NCBI GenBank assembly: GCA_013426015.1
Contig: CP058998.1
Span: forward strand, 620,001 to 684,000
Direction: 5' to 3'
Source of the DNA: Candidatus Fermentimicrarchaeum limneticum
GTDB lineage: Archaea > Micrarchaeota > Micrarchaeia > Burarchaeales > Fermentimicrarchaeaceae
Length of the DNA stretch: 64,000 bases
Shown: one piece after another, positions 33,330 through 41,420 of the stretch
How the letters are laid out: each line of letters opens with the position of its first letter
Position numbering within the stretch: the stretch's first letter is position 1
Translations under genes and position numbers: made by a program
Notes under the pieces: model-generated
What the model was told of the DNA's origin: nothing
The model's database searches: none
What the model saw: only the letters and a program-made list of their open reading frames with translations

Positions 33330-35108
33330 TCAGTCGTGTGAGGATGCCACAAACGTATCACCTAGAATACCTCGGATCTTGCCAAGCAGTTCAATTTCAT
33401 CGGGATTGAGAAATTCTTTGTATCTACTCGTAAGCTGCTTGGCATGCGTCCTAGGGACGTTTGTATAAAGGATGTCTCCCTCGTTCACCTGCCTTCCGAA
33501 GGTTGGCTCGCCCATTGAGATTGCAACCTCCAGCCCTTCCTTTGCTTCCGGAATGCTCTCCTTCTCGCTCTGTATGGATTTTATCCTGCCGACCACCACG
33601 CCTTTCTCGTTTATCAGCTCATAATCGGGCTTTATCCTTCCTGTGATGATATCCACGCCGAATATTGCGGGGTGGGAGGCCCTGAAGCAGCAGCCCGGCA
33701 GGACCTTGATTTTTGCAGGCAGGGTCAGGGACGAGAAGGCCTGGGAGCGCTCCTGCTCTTTTTCTGCTTCAACCCACTTCTTGTAGTTGTCAAGTAGCGC
33801 GTAGATTAGCCCTTCCCTCATTATCGTGACTCCTGCCCTTTTCGCCTCCTCCTCCGCGTCTGGAAGCACCTCTGTATTAAAGGAAAGGACAATGCCGTAA
33901 TACCTGTTGTGGTTCCTTATTCCCGATGCGTCAACCACGTCCTTCTTCACGACTGCGCCTATGCCCGACCTGTTCACAGGAATCTTCTCATTCTTCAGCA
34001 GCTTCATTATCGCTTCAAGCGAGCCGAGCGTGTCTGCCTTCAGTATGGGTCCGTCCTCCCCTTTCTCTACAAGCACTGCCTTGATCTCCTTGTTGATCTC
34101 TGCTTTCAGCCTCTGCTCATCCGCCTTGCTTGCCACTAAAAGCGGGGAGCCCGCAATTGCATCCTCCAGACCGGGTGCAGCTATCTTCACTCCCGCGGCT
34201 GCATGCACCTGCTCAACATTGAGGAATTTCTCCCTCGGGTCGCGCATCTCGTCCATCGGCTTTGGTCTGAGCAGCGCCCTCACTTTTGTTGTTTTAGCCC
34301 CATTTACCGTTCCAAAGACTATCTCGTCTCCTCTCTTTATCATCCCGTCATAGAGTATTACATCTATTGTGGTCCCAAGGCCCGTCTCCTCCTTCACCTC
34401 GAGTATGCTTCCTCTTCCCTCACCTTTTGCCTTGAGATGCAGCCTGCTTTTCAGAAACCTCTGGGAGAGGCCTGCTATGAACATCAGCAGCTCGTTCACG
34501 CCCTCTCCTGTCTTGGCGCTTATCGGTATTATTGCAATCTGTTTCGTGAAGTCGGATACCCTGTCAAACCTCTCTGACTGGAAGCCAAGCTCGTTCAGCC
34601 TTCCTACGAAGCTGTAAAGCCTCTTCTCAAACTCCTGCTGGACTTCTGGCGACTGGGAGTTGAAGGATGCAATGAAGGTGGAATTCGGTTGGGATTTCCA
34701 TCCCTCGATCAGGTCTATCTTGTTCATCGCCATTACGAAAGGCGTCTTGTAATCCCTCAGAATCTCGATTGTTTCCAACGTCTGCGGCTCAAAGCCCTTT
34801 GTGATGTCCAAAACAAGCACTGCCATGTCCGATATGCTGCCTCCTCTCTCCCTCAGGTTGGTGAACGCCGCATGACCTGGAGTATCTATGAAAAGCAGCC
34901 CGGGTATCTCGAGCTTGGTCTGCATGAGCGTCATCATTGCGCTGCATGCCTTCACTATTGCATCTGTAGGGACTTCACTTGCGCCGATGTGCTGCGTTAT
35001 CCCTCCTTTCTCTCTCTTCGCAACAGATGTCTTCCTTATCTTGTCTAGCAAGGAGGTCTTGCCGTGATCTACGTGACCCATCACTACGACGATAGGCTGT
35101 CTAATCAT
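33330..35108 (-). CDS. infB: Translation initiation factor aIF5B (IF-2 family)
   Basis: A ribosome-dependent GTPase for subunit joining, about 592 residues from the ATG at 35108 behind GGTG; an in-frame GTG is at 35117. G1 is GHVDHGKTS near residue 9, G3 DTPGHAAF, G4 MNKIDL. Domain II, the alpha-beta-alpha domain III and the C-terminal beta barrel (PGCCFRASHPAIFGVDI) are present. There is no long N-terminal extension, as usual in archaea, and no intein. The gene stands alone, with its 3' end facing a possible small RNA transcript. Confidence 0.96.
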   Translation of the reverse strand: MIRQPIVVVMGHVDHGKTSLLDKIRKTSVAKREKGGITQHIGASEVPTDAIVKACSAMMTLMQTKLEIPGLLFIDTPGHAAFTNLRERGGSISDMAVLVLDITKGFEPQTLETIEILRDYKTPFVMAMNKIDLIEGWKSQPNSTFIASFNSQSPEVQQEFEKRLYSFVGRLNELGFQSERFDRVSDFTKQIAIIPISAKTGEGVNELLMFIAGLSQRFLKSRLHLKAKGEGRGSILEVKEETGLGTTIDVILYDGMIKRGDEIVFGTVNGAKTTKVRALLRPKPMDEMRDPREKFLNVEQVHAAAGVKIAAPGLEDAIAGSPLLVASKADEQRLKAEINKEIKAVLVEKGEDGPILKADTLGSLEAIMKLLKNEKIPVNRSGIGAVVKKDVVDASGIRNHNRYYGIVLSFNTEVLPDAEEEAKRAGVTIMREGLIYALLDNYKKWVEAEKEQERSQAFSSLTLPAKIKVLPGCCFRASHPAIFGVDIITGRIKPDYELINEKGVVVGRIKSIQSEKESIPEAKEGLEVAISMGEPTFGRQVNEGDILYTNVPRTHAKQLTSRYKEFLNPDEIELLGKIRGILGDTFVASSHD

Positions 35109-35201
35109 ATTAAACACCAGAACTAGCCTCAGCCAGGCGGATTCTCTGTACTCTATTATATCGAATAAGGTATTTAACGCTTTTTCTTTAGAGAGGAAGA
35201 T

Positions 35202-35918
35202 TTAGCACAGCGGCATGTTTCCGCCAAGCACATTCTTCAGCTTCAGTGATTCCTCCGCGGGGTTTGCAGAGTCGACTATGCTCCTTCCCACAATTGCGAA
35301 GTTTGCACCTGCTTTGAATGCTTTTTCTGCGTCTCCACCTTGTGCTCCTATGCCGGGAGAGAGTATCAGAATATTCTCACCTACTAATTTTCTTATAGAA
35401 GAGAGCAAGTCATACTGATTTCCAGGAGCTATCACTCCTGCAACATCCAGCTTGTTGGCAATTGCTGCAATCTCCTCGACTACCTCCTTCTTGAACATGT
35501 GACCCGGGCTGCTCATTGCAGCCAGCAGGAAAACTCCTTTCTTAAGCTTGTTTGCAGATGCCAGCACTGCCTCCACAGCCTTCTCTCCTTGGAAGCCGTG
35601 GCTTATGATGGCATCGTAGCCTTTTGTGAGGTAGTATTCCGTCTTCATGGCATTGTTCTTGTCTATATCCGCAATCTTGGCGTCGAGTATAACCGGTACT
35701 CCATTCCCCAGTCTCTTGAGGGTGAGTATGGCACTCTCGTGGGAGAAGCCCCATATATCTGCATGCTCGGGATGCACCTTCACCGCGGTGATGTTATCTG
35801 CCGCTTCTGCCAGGACCCTCTGCGCCTTGTTCCAGTCAGTTGTATCCAGCGCCAGTATCAGGTTGGAGCCCCTTCTTCTAGCATTTTCAATGAACGCCCT
35901 TCGGAATTCAGCCTGCAT
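35202..35918 (-). CDS. pyrF: Orotidine 5'-phosphate decarboxylase
   Basis: A 238-residue TIM-barrel enzyme that converts OMP to UMP in pyrimidine synthesis. The catalytic array DAKIADID (Asp-x-Lys-x-x-Asp) lies near residues 96-103. LALDTTDW forms the first strand, and SPGIGAQGGD then IVGRSI form the phosphate-binding end. The size and the PGIGAQGGD motif fit the archaeal group. No other pyrimidine gene lies nearby. Confidence 0.95.
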   Translation of the reverse strand: MQAEFRRAFIENARRRGSNLILALDTTDWNKAQRVLAEAADNITAVKVHPEHADIWGFSHESAILTLKRLGNGVPVILDAKIADIDKNNAMKTEYYLTKGYDAIISHGFQGEKAVEAVLASANKLKKGVFLLAAMSSPGHMFKKEVVEEIAAIANKLDVAGVIAPGNQYDLLSSIRKLVGENILILSPGIGAQGGDAEKAFKAGANFAIVGRSIVDSANPAEESLKLKNVLGGNMPLC

Positions 35919-35962
35919 AGGATTACCCCTATAGGATTAGGCGATCGTATAATAAATATTTA

Positions 35963-36370
35963 CTATGTCAACTCCTTCGTAAGCCTCTTGTAATCCTTCG
36001 GGTATCTTCTCCTGAGGTTCCTGCAACGCCTGTAGTAGAGGAAGTTGGAAGTCATGATGCTGGCTTCAAAGGCGGAAAAGAACGAAAGCAGTGCAAGAAT
36101 TGCAAAATCATTGTTGATGAGCCAGAGGACTGCAACTGCAAACGTGTAGAAGAACCATTGCAGAAGCAAACCGAGCACTGCAGACGTTTCGTAGCTGAAA
36201 TGCCTCCACAGGAACTTCTGGAAAGGATTCTGCTCCCTGCTTTCAGAGAGTTTTTTACCAAGCGCTTTGGTGGTGAACTTCACCGCTCGGTATGTGCTGA
36301 GCTGGTCCATCATTGCGAAGAGGCACAGCATGAACCAAGTGAAGACTGAAAGTTCCGCAGATGAGATCAT
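35963..36370 (-). CDS. Small membrane protein, unknown
   Basis: A 135-residue protein with about three to four hydrophobic segments (around residues 8-25, 62-85 and 88-108) and a strongly basic C-terminal tail (YYRRCRNLRRRYPKDYKRL). No Cys pairs or catalytic motif stand out. It lies between pyrF and scpB on the same strand and ends 44 bp upstream of pyrF. I do not recognise the family. Confidence 0.65.
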   Translation of the reverse strand: MISSAELSVFTWFMLCLFAMMDQLSTYRAVKFTTKALGKKLSESREQNPFQKFLWRHFSYETSAVLGLLLQWFFYTFAVAVLWLINNDFAILALLSFFSAFEASIMTSNFLYYRRCRNLRRRYPKDYKRLTKELT

Positions 36371-36382
36371 TACACCGCCGAG

Positions 36383-36961
36383 TTACACGCTAAAATAGTC
36401 CTTGAACTTTTTCGTCGTCTTCAGTACCTTTGTCCTCCCCTGCTTTTCTGCTGTGATGAACTCCTTCTCAACAAGCTCCTTCACGTGGTCGTATACCGAG
36501 GAGCCAATCATTTTGACAAGCTTTGATTGCTTCATCACATCGTTCTTTGCAATCACTGCGAGAGTTTTGAGAGCGCCTCTTGATAGCTCCGCCTCCTTTG
36601 CCAAGCCCGACACTTTCCTCTCGTACTCGGGTTTGAGTCGCATTATGTATCCTCCATCCTCGAATGATATGACAATGGCGCTTCCTCTCTGCTCGTATTC
36701 AAGCTGCAGCTCCTTCAGCTTATCCTGCACGATTTTCCAGGAGTTGACCCCTGCGAGCTTCGAGAGAGCCCTCACGGTCACGGGTGAGGTGCTCATGAAA
36801 AGCGCGGCCTCGATGATGCTTTTTGCATCAAGTCCTTCATCAAGTTTTGGGATCTGTTCTGCAGGCTTCTCCTCTGCAGGCAGTTCCCCCCCTACCTCCT
36901 CCTGAAGCATCTCTCCGAACTTCTCCTCCTCAGCTTTCTCTCCCGCTGTTTCTCCTTCCAT
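36383..36961 (-). CDS. scpB: Segregation and condensation protein B
   Basis: A kleisin-interacting subunit of the SMC-ScpAB chromosome condensation complex, 192 residues. The acidic, disordered first 45 residues are followed by two winged-helix domains: SIIEAALFMSTSPVTVRALSKL opens the first, and the second contains GALKTLAVIAKNDVMKQSKLVKM and GRTKVLKTTKKF. The partner scpA lies at 39057-39758; the two are separated by unrelated genes. No smc gene is in the window. Confidence 0.9.
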   Translation of the reverse strand: MEGETAGEKAEEEKFGEMLQEEVGGELPAEEKPAEQIPKLDEGLDAKSIIEAALFMSTSPVTVRALSKLAGVNSWKIVQDKLKELQLEYEQRGSAIVISFEDGGYIMRLKPEYERKVSGLAKEAELSRGALKTLAVIAKNDVMKQSKLVKMIGSSVYDHVKELVEKEFITAEKQGRTKVLKTTKKFKDYFSV

Positions 36962-37036
36962 AGTTGAGTTCTAACCTCCAAATAATATTAATCTTTACTG
37001 TATTGCAGTCAGAAGCTCATCATACTTGACTCTCTT

Positions 37037-37450
37037 CTATCGTACAACCGCCAGCTTGCAGTGCCGGACTCCTCGCACTGAAGCAAGGGAATCTGCAATT
37101 TCCTGCATCTCCCTTGCGCTGCCCTTTGCAGTGATTACCTCGAGGCAGTCGTCATGGGACAGGTGCACATGCATGCTGGCAATAATGCTCGCGCCGAACC
37201 TGTGCTGGATCTCGGTAATCCTGTCTGAAACCCCTCGCATGCCGTGGTCGTAGAGTATCGAGATTGTGCAGACCTTCACGCCTTTCCCCTGAACCCACTC
37301 GTCACGCGAAATCCAGTCGCGCAGAACGTCCGCAACAGCCTTGGAGCGGTTCAGGTAAGCCTTTTTTATTATTATCGCATCAAATTTTACAACCAGCTCA
37401 GGTGGCAGGGAAAGCGAGACTCTCTTCGCATACTTATTACTCTCATGCAT
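37037..37450 (-). CDS. nikR: Nickel-responsive regulator NikR
   Basis: A 137-residue metalloregulator, from the ATG at 37450; an upstream extension would be uncharacteristic. The N-terminal ribbon-helix-helix is KRVSLSLPPELV then NRSKAVADVLRDW. The C-terminal ACT-like domain keeps all four high-affinity nickel ligands, H83, H94, H96 and C102, with the same spacing as the Escherichia coli protein. With nickel bound it represses uptake genes. A 22-bp palindrome in the divergent gap is the likely operator for itself and the plus-strand membrane gene. Confidence 0.92.
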   Translation of the reverse strand: MHESNKYAKRVSLSLPPELVVKFDAIIIKKAYLNRSKAVADVLRDWISRDEWVQGKGVKVCTISILYDHGMRGVSDRITEIQHRFGASIIASMHVHLSHDDCLEVITAKGSAREMQEIADSLASVRGVRHCKLAVVR

Positions 37451-37475
37451 ATTGTGTATTACGAAACATAAATAT

Positions 37476-37497
37476 TTATTACCGCATGCCGTAATAA
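37476..37497. promoter_or_regulatory. Candidate NikR operator palindrome
   Basis: TTATTAC and GTAATAA form perfect 7-bp arms around a symmetric core containing GCATGC. It lies 26 bp upstream of nikR and 29 bp upstream of the divergent membrane gene, a position suited to a NikR dimer of dimers. The half-site differs from the bacterial GTATGA sequence, so assignment rests on position and symmetry. Confidence 0.55.
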
Positions 37498-37525
37498 CCA
37501 CGGCTGAAAAGCCGGAGTGAGTTGG

Positions 37526-37822
37526 ATGGTTTGTTATACGATACCGACAATTACGGCGGTCGTACTGCATTTTATAAGAGGAAAAAAGCCGTCATGGAAG
37601 GACAGCCAAAAGTACAAATCATTGAATCTGCTTCTATTCGGAGGGGCGATATTCGGTATTGTTGACCACATCTGGAACGGCGAGCTCTTCTTGGTAGGGC
37701 CGAATATACTGAGTGACCTTTTGCTTGGGTTTGCCATAACACTGACAATAGTAGGCGTGTGGGGCGTAACGATATATCTCGAAGCGATATCTCAGAAAGA
37801 GACTTCAAAAGCGGCAAACTAG
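37526..37822 (+). CDS. Small membrane protein divergent from nikR
   Basis: About 98 residues from the ATG at 37526; a GTG lies at 37517. It has three hydrophobic segments (about 1-18, 36-52 and 58-85) and a short polar tail. It contains one His-Ile-Trp and few other metal-binding candidates. The shared palindromic gap with nikR suggests nickel-dependent control, and a role in nickel handling is possible. The family is not recognised. Confidence 0.6.
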   Translation: MVCYTIPTITAVVLHFIRGKKPSWKDSQKYKSLNLLLFGGAIFGIVDHIWNGELFLVGPNILSDLLLGFAITLTIVGVWGVTIYLEAISQKETSKAAN

Positions 37823-37846
37823 TTTTTTGTTTCTTTTTTCTTCTTT
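37823..37846 (+). terminator. Poly-T transcription terminator
   Basis: Two T6 runs and short T runs directly after the stop codon match the oligo-T terminators used by archaeal RNA polymerase. Confidence 0.6.
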
Positions 37847-37908
37847 AAGAATATCCGTAAGTCAAAAGCACTTTCTGCTTATCCTCTACTGAAAGCTTTA
37901 TATATAAG

Positions 37909-37947
37909 ATGTTATATATTTCTAACATAAAGTTATATTAAGATAAC
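37909..37947. promoter_or_regulatory. Promoter with two inverted repeats upstream of the DUF2178/XRE operon
   Basis: ATGTTA-N8-TAACAT (37909-37928) and GTTAT-N6-ATAAC (37932-37947) lie just after a TTTATATATA TATA box. Both contain the core TTA(T)/TAAC. Their position suits repression by the XRE protein encoded by the third gene of the operon. Confidence 0.5.
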
Positions 37948-37983
37948 AAATAGTTAAAAATAGATAACAAAGAGGTGAGAAAG

Positions 37984-38385
37984 ATGGAAGGTACGAACAT
38001 TAAGAAACGCTCGCTGCGCGTTTTATTTTTTTCTGCCATAGTGATACTTGGAGGAGTCATTCTTTCTGTCCTTGGATATGTTGATGCAAAGACTGCTCCT
38101 TATATAATGTCAATTGGAGTAGCAATGCTTTTCGTTGGCATAGCAATTCAATTCAGGAAGAAGGATGAGGACATAGTAGATGAGAGGACAAAGAAAATTG
38201 ATATGGCTGCACTTGCCTATTCTTGGCGGTTTACTTTTATAGTTATAGCTTTGCTTATGCTAGTAAACGAATTCACAAGTATTAAACTCAGTGCCGAAGC
38301 AGTCCTGGGTATCATTTTCTTCTTCATGGCAGCAAGCCAAATTGTGTTGATGTGGGGTTTCAATAGGAGAGGTGATGTGGGATGA
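37984..38385 (+). CDS. DUF2178-like membrane protein
   Basis: About 133 residues from the ATG at 37984 behind GAGGTGAG; a GTG is at 37975. Four hydrophobic segments are visible, in two pairs. Between the pairs lies the cytoplasmic motif DERTKKIDMAALAYSWRF, which matches the DUF2178 family found with XRE regulators in archaea and bacteria. The stop overlaps the next gene's ATG (ATGA). The function is unknown; regulation of or interaction with the XRE repressor is suggested by the association. Confidence 0.7.
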   Translation: MEGTNIKKRSLRVLFFSAIVILGGVILSVLGYVDAKTAPYIMSIGVAMLFVGIAIQFRKKDEDIVDERTKKIDMAALAYSWRFTFIVIALLMLVNEFTSIKLSAEAVLGIIFFFMAASQIVLMWGFNRRGDVG

Positions 38386-38837
38386 GAAACATAAAAAATA
38401 AATCAAAAAGTGGTGTAGCAAAGGATAAAAGAGAAATTGTTGTTGGATTCATAGTAGCCGCCTTAGTGCTTGCGACTACGGTTCTTTACGTGACAAATAT
38501 GGGCAGCATCAACCTGTCGGAATATTCGACTATTCTAATAATAATCGTTCTGGTGATAGGCGCTACGTGGGTTTTAGTGGACAGGATGAGGAACGTGAAA
38601 GCCGGTCTCCCCGCCAAAGACGAGATGACGGTGAGGTTGATGCACAAGTCCGGATATTATGCATTTCTGGCTTCCATATACATCGCATTGGCGTTGATGT
38701 TGTCCAGCGACTTCCTAGAAGAGTCTAATGGTGCCGGGCTCGATGCAGGGCAAATTGGCGGAGGGATAATCCTGCTGTCTGCAATAGTCTTCATGGGCTC
38801 CTACTTCTATCTCAGCCACAAAGGGGCTGCAGAGTAG
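38382..38837 (+). CDS. DUF2178-like membrane protein, second paralogue
   Basis: A 151-residue membrane protein with two N-terminal helices (about 21-40 and 46-63), the cytoplasmic motif KDEMTVRLMHKSGYYAF, then two more helices. The KDEMT...A..S.Y pattern aligns with DERTKK of the previous gene, so the two are distant paralogues. It overlaps its upstream neighbour by 4 bp and is followed after 9 bp by the XRE gene. It probably forms a heteromer with the other membrane protein. Confidence 0.68.
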   Translation: MRNIKNKSKSGVAKDKREIVVGFIVAALVLATTVLYVTNMGSINLSEYSTILIIIVLVIGATWVLVDRMRNVKAGLPAKDEMTVRLMHKSGYYAFLASIYIALALMLSSDFLEESNGAGLDAGQIGGGIILLSAIVFMGSYFYLSHKGAAE

Positions 38838-38846
38838 GGTGTTCAG

Positions 38847-39041
38847 ATGAAAACAAGAATAAAGGAATTCAGAGCAAAGTACGATTTGACTCAGGAGCAG
38901 CTTGCGCAGAAGGTTGGCGTGAGGAGGGAGACCATTGTTTTCCTGGAAGCTGGAAAGTACAACCCTTCTCTTAAACTGGCGCATGACGTTGCAAAGACAT
39001 TGAAAACGAAAATTGACGAGCTGTTTACCTTCGAGAAGTAA
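38847..39041 (+). CDS. XRE-family transcriptional regulator
   Basis: A 64-residue stand-alone Cro/CI-type helix-turn-helix protein: [21 protein letters not shown], the recognition region [15 protein letters not shown], and the closing [18 protein letters not shown]. This YozG-like form is commonly found with DUF2178-type membrane genes. It ends 15 bp from the convergent scpA gene. It probably controls its own operon through the inverted repeats at 37909-37947. Confidence 0.9.
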   Translation: MKTRIKEFRAKYDLTQEQLAQKVGVRRETIVFLEAGKYNPSLKLAHDVAKTLKTKIDELFTFEK

Positions 39042-39056
39042 GGGGGATATGCCATC

Positions 39057-39758
39057 TTAAGCTGCCTTTGCTTTCCCTTCCTCAACAGGCAGCTGTATGA
39101 ATATCTCGCCGAAGAACTTCTCCTGAAAGACAGATAATTTTCCATCCTGAGCAAGATGCAGAATGGGGATGAGCGTGTAGATTATTTCTTTCCTGTTCTT
39201 CTCCTTCAGCAACGATGAGAATGTCACCAAACCACTAGTATCTGCTGTCTTCTTCACTTTCGCATATATTTCCTTCATCCTCGCTGTAATGTCGTATTTC
39301 GGCACATTGATTATCATGTTCTCCTTTATCACCGGCTTCTCCTGCTTCTTCCTCTGCTCCTCGAACACTTCCTCAAGCGCGCCCATGAGCTCGTTCAGCG
39401 TCACCTTCCTCTTCCTCGGTATCCTCGTTCTCAGGGAGAGCATTGGAATTTCAACAGGCGCCTGAGTCTCATCAATGAAGGTCTGCTGCTCCACAACCTG
39501 CTCCTCTTCCTCGAATCTGAGCGCATCGCTCTTGAAGCGCAGGAGAATTGAAGCTGCAAGGATGAGGTTTGCCGGCACCCTCAAATCGAGCTTCTGGAGC
39601 TTCTTCACTCTCTCCAAATACTTCGAAGCAATGTCAACCAAGTCTATGTTCCACGGGTCCAGCTTCTCGCTCACCACAAGGTCGAGCAGCATCTCCCTCC
39701 AGGTGGGCTGAGCTACAAGCTGCTCCAAGTCAACTTTTCCCTCTTCCATACGAGGCAT
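39057..39758 (-). CDS. scpA: Segregation and condensation protein A (kleisin)
   Basis: A 233-residue kleisin subunit of the SMC-ScpAB complex. The N-terminal helical domain has LLDLVVSEKLDPWNIDLVDIASKYLE and the conserved LILAASILLRFKSDAL. The middle is a low-complexity linker, and the C-terminal winged helix (VTFSSLLKEKNRKEIIYTLIPILHLAQDGKL) would bind the SMC head. The acidic EEEEQVVEQQ segment marks the linker start. Confidence 0.92.
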   Translation of the reverse strand: MPRMEEGKVDLEQLVAQPTWREMLLDLVVSEKLDPWNIDLVDIASKYLERVKKLQKLDLRVPANLILAASILLRFKSDALRFEEEEQVVEQQTFIDETQAPVEIPMLSLRTRIPRKRKVTLNELMGALEEVFEEQRKKQEKPVIKENMIINVPKYDITARMKEIYAKVKKTADTSGLVTFSSLLKEKNRKEIIYTLIPILHLAQDGKLSVFQEKFFGEIFIQLPVEEGKAKAA

Positions 39759-39823
39759 TTTTCGCTCCGCATCTTTATTAATCTACTTTTTCGTTTGGGA
39801 CTCTCGGCAGCCGCTCTGCCGGA

Positions 39824-40297
39824 CTAAATCTTTTTAAGATAGTATCCCTCTATGTTCTGAAAGCCTGCTTTACCTAGTAATTGTAGCATTGCGGGATTCG
39901 TTGTGCGAGTATAAATAGCTGCAATCCCTTCTGATTCGCAGTGTCTGAGCAGCAGATTCATAACTGCAATTCCCATATCTTTTCCTATAAGCCTAGGCTC
40001 TTCTCTAAAAGGGTAGAATGCAGTTATTTCTGCAACAGTATCCTCATTAGTTAATTTGTTTATCCTTGCTGCTGTATACAAAATACCATTTAAATATCCA
40101 ACTTTTTTGAACTCAATGCCGATATGCCCAGTCAGTATCTCTTCCGAAGAGCCGTGCGGTTTTAGAGTAATAGTGTATGCTCTCTCTCCAGATGGTTTTG
40201 TTATGATTTCCCTGAGCGGGACTTCAAGTTTTATGACTCCTGCAGGCGTCTCTATCTCATCCTTTGTTGGCTGCCTTTGTGCTAGAGCCATACTCAT
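39824..40297 (-). CDS. GNAT-like acetyltransferase
   Basis: A 157-residue protein with a GNAT-like layout: beta strands in the first 100 residues, then the helix-strand-helix RLIGKDMGIAVMNLLLRHC, IAAIYTRT and AMLQLLGKAGFQNIEGYYLK typical of the acetyl-CoA fold. The pyrophosphate loop (IGKDMG) departs from the Q/RxxGxG consensus, so enzymatic activity is uncertain. It stands between scpA and trm5 with 55 bp or more of gap on each side. Confidence 0.6.
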   Translation of the reverse strand: MSMALAQRQPTKDEIETPAGVIKLEVPLREIITKPSGERAYTITLKPHGSSEEILTGHIGIEFKKVGYLNGILYTAARINKLTNEDTVAEITAFYPFREEPRLIGKDMGIAVMNLLLRHCESEGIAAIYTRTTNPAMLQLLGKAGFQNIEGYYLKKI

Positions 40298-40352
40298 ATT
40301 TTGAATCTTTCTCTATTTAAATCCCAAAGAAACGACTCTTTAATCTTTTCAG

Positions 40353-41369
40353 TTATTTCACTCTGAAATCCATCACAATCTGCACAACAGTAGGAGCGAA
40401 AGGCCTCACTACTCTCTTACCAGTCACTTCTGCCTTCCTCCCACTAATCATCGCCTCATTTGCAACAAGCTTCTCAGCTTCCTCAAATGGATTCTGCTCA
40501 CTCGCAAACTGGTAGAAGTGGACTATGCAATTCTTTTTAGCAGCAAGGAAAGCCTCGCCAAGGAATTTCTCCGCACCTTTCGGAAGAGGCATGAGAATCC
40601 TGTCAGCTGAATTCACAAATTTCGCAGGAACGATTTCCTTAACATCTCCTAGCAATGGAGTTATTATCTCCTGCATCCTGTTCAGCCTTGTGTTCTCCTG
40701 CATGTATTTGAATGCATCTGGATTCAGCTCAACTGCATGAATTTTCACATGGGGCTGCACCTTCGCAATGACTATGGGAAATGGGCCTACACCTGCGAAA
40801 AGTGCCAGTATATGCTCTCCGGGCTTCACTTGCTCGGCTATTCTCCTCCTCTCAAAAGATAATCTTGGAGTGAAATACACTTTTGAAACATCCAGTCTGA
40901 ACCTGCAGTTGTTCTCCCTGTATTCTGTGACGGTTCTCCTCTCGCCTGCAAGGAACTTCAGCTTCCTAGTTCTGTACACGCCTTCCATGGGGCCGAGTTT
41001 CTTGAAAACCGATTTTACATTCCTGTGAACATTCATGAGAGATTCTGCAATGAGCCTCTCCTTCTTCTCAAGCTTCTTGGGAATTTCTAGTATTGCTATG
41101 TCACCTATGATGTCGAAGGACCTTACAACCAGCTCAAGCTCTTCTGCAGCTAGTTTTCCCTTGAGACTCTCTTCAAGCGAGAAAACTCGTGGTGTTCTTT
41201 TCTCCAGCTCTATCTCCACAAGCTTGAAACTCTTGAATTTCCCCTTGACTGGGAAGTAGATCCCATCAGGCTCAGCTTGAGGAACGTATCTGTTGTCAAG
41301 CAGATTCAGCGAGATTAGTTCCTTCCTAATGCTTTCAGCTTCTCTTCTCCTGACAAGTATGCATTTCAC
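40353..41369 (-). CDS. trm5: tRNA (guanine37-N1)-methyltransferase Trm5
   Basis: A 338-residue class I SAM methyltransferase that forms m1G37 (an early wyosine precursor) in tRNA. The N-terminal D1 domain is present (about 1-65). The middle RNA-binding region has KLKFLAGERRTVTEYRENNC and VYFTPRLSFER. The SAM domain contains ALFAGVGPFPI and a VELNPDAFKYM acidic strand end. The motif MPLPKG stands where NPP(Y/F) or NLP is normally found. The start lies 51 bp from the divergent transporter gene. Confidence 0.92.
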   Translation of the reverse strand: MKCILVRRREAESIRKELISLNLLDNRYVPQAEPDGIYFPVKGKFKSFKLVEIELEKRTPRVFSLEESLKGKLAAEELELVVRSFDIIGDIAILEIPKKLEKKERLIAESLMNVHRNVKSVFKKLGPMEGVYRTRKLKFLAGERRTVTEYRENNCRFRLDVSKVYFTPRLSFERRRIAEQVKPGEHILALFAGVGPFPIVIAKVQPHVKIHAVELNPDAFKYMQENTRLNRMQEIITPLLGDVKEIVPAKFVNSADRILMPLPKGAEKFLGEAFLAAKKNCIVHFYQFASEQNPFEEAEKLVANEAMISGRKAEVTGKRVVRPFAPTVVQIVMDFRVK

Positions 41370-41420
41370 AGTATATACCTTTCACACAAGTTCTTTAATC
41401 TGTTGCTGAGAAAACAAGTT

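Noticed and set aside
33101-33409. A 102-codon plus-strand frame between S6e and aIF5B
   Set aside because: It starts upstream of the likely promoter, runs antisense into aIF5B and has no protein-like pattern. Non-coding RNA is the better reading.
37450-37570. N-terminal extension of NikR
   Set aside because: It would cover the operator palindrome and the promoter, and NikR proteins start just before the RHH strand.
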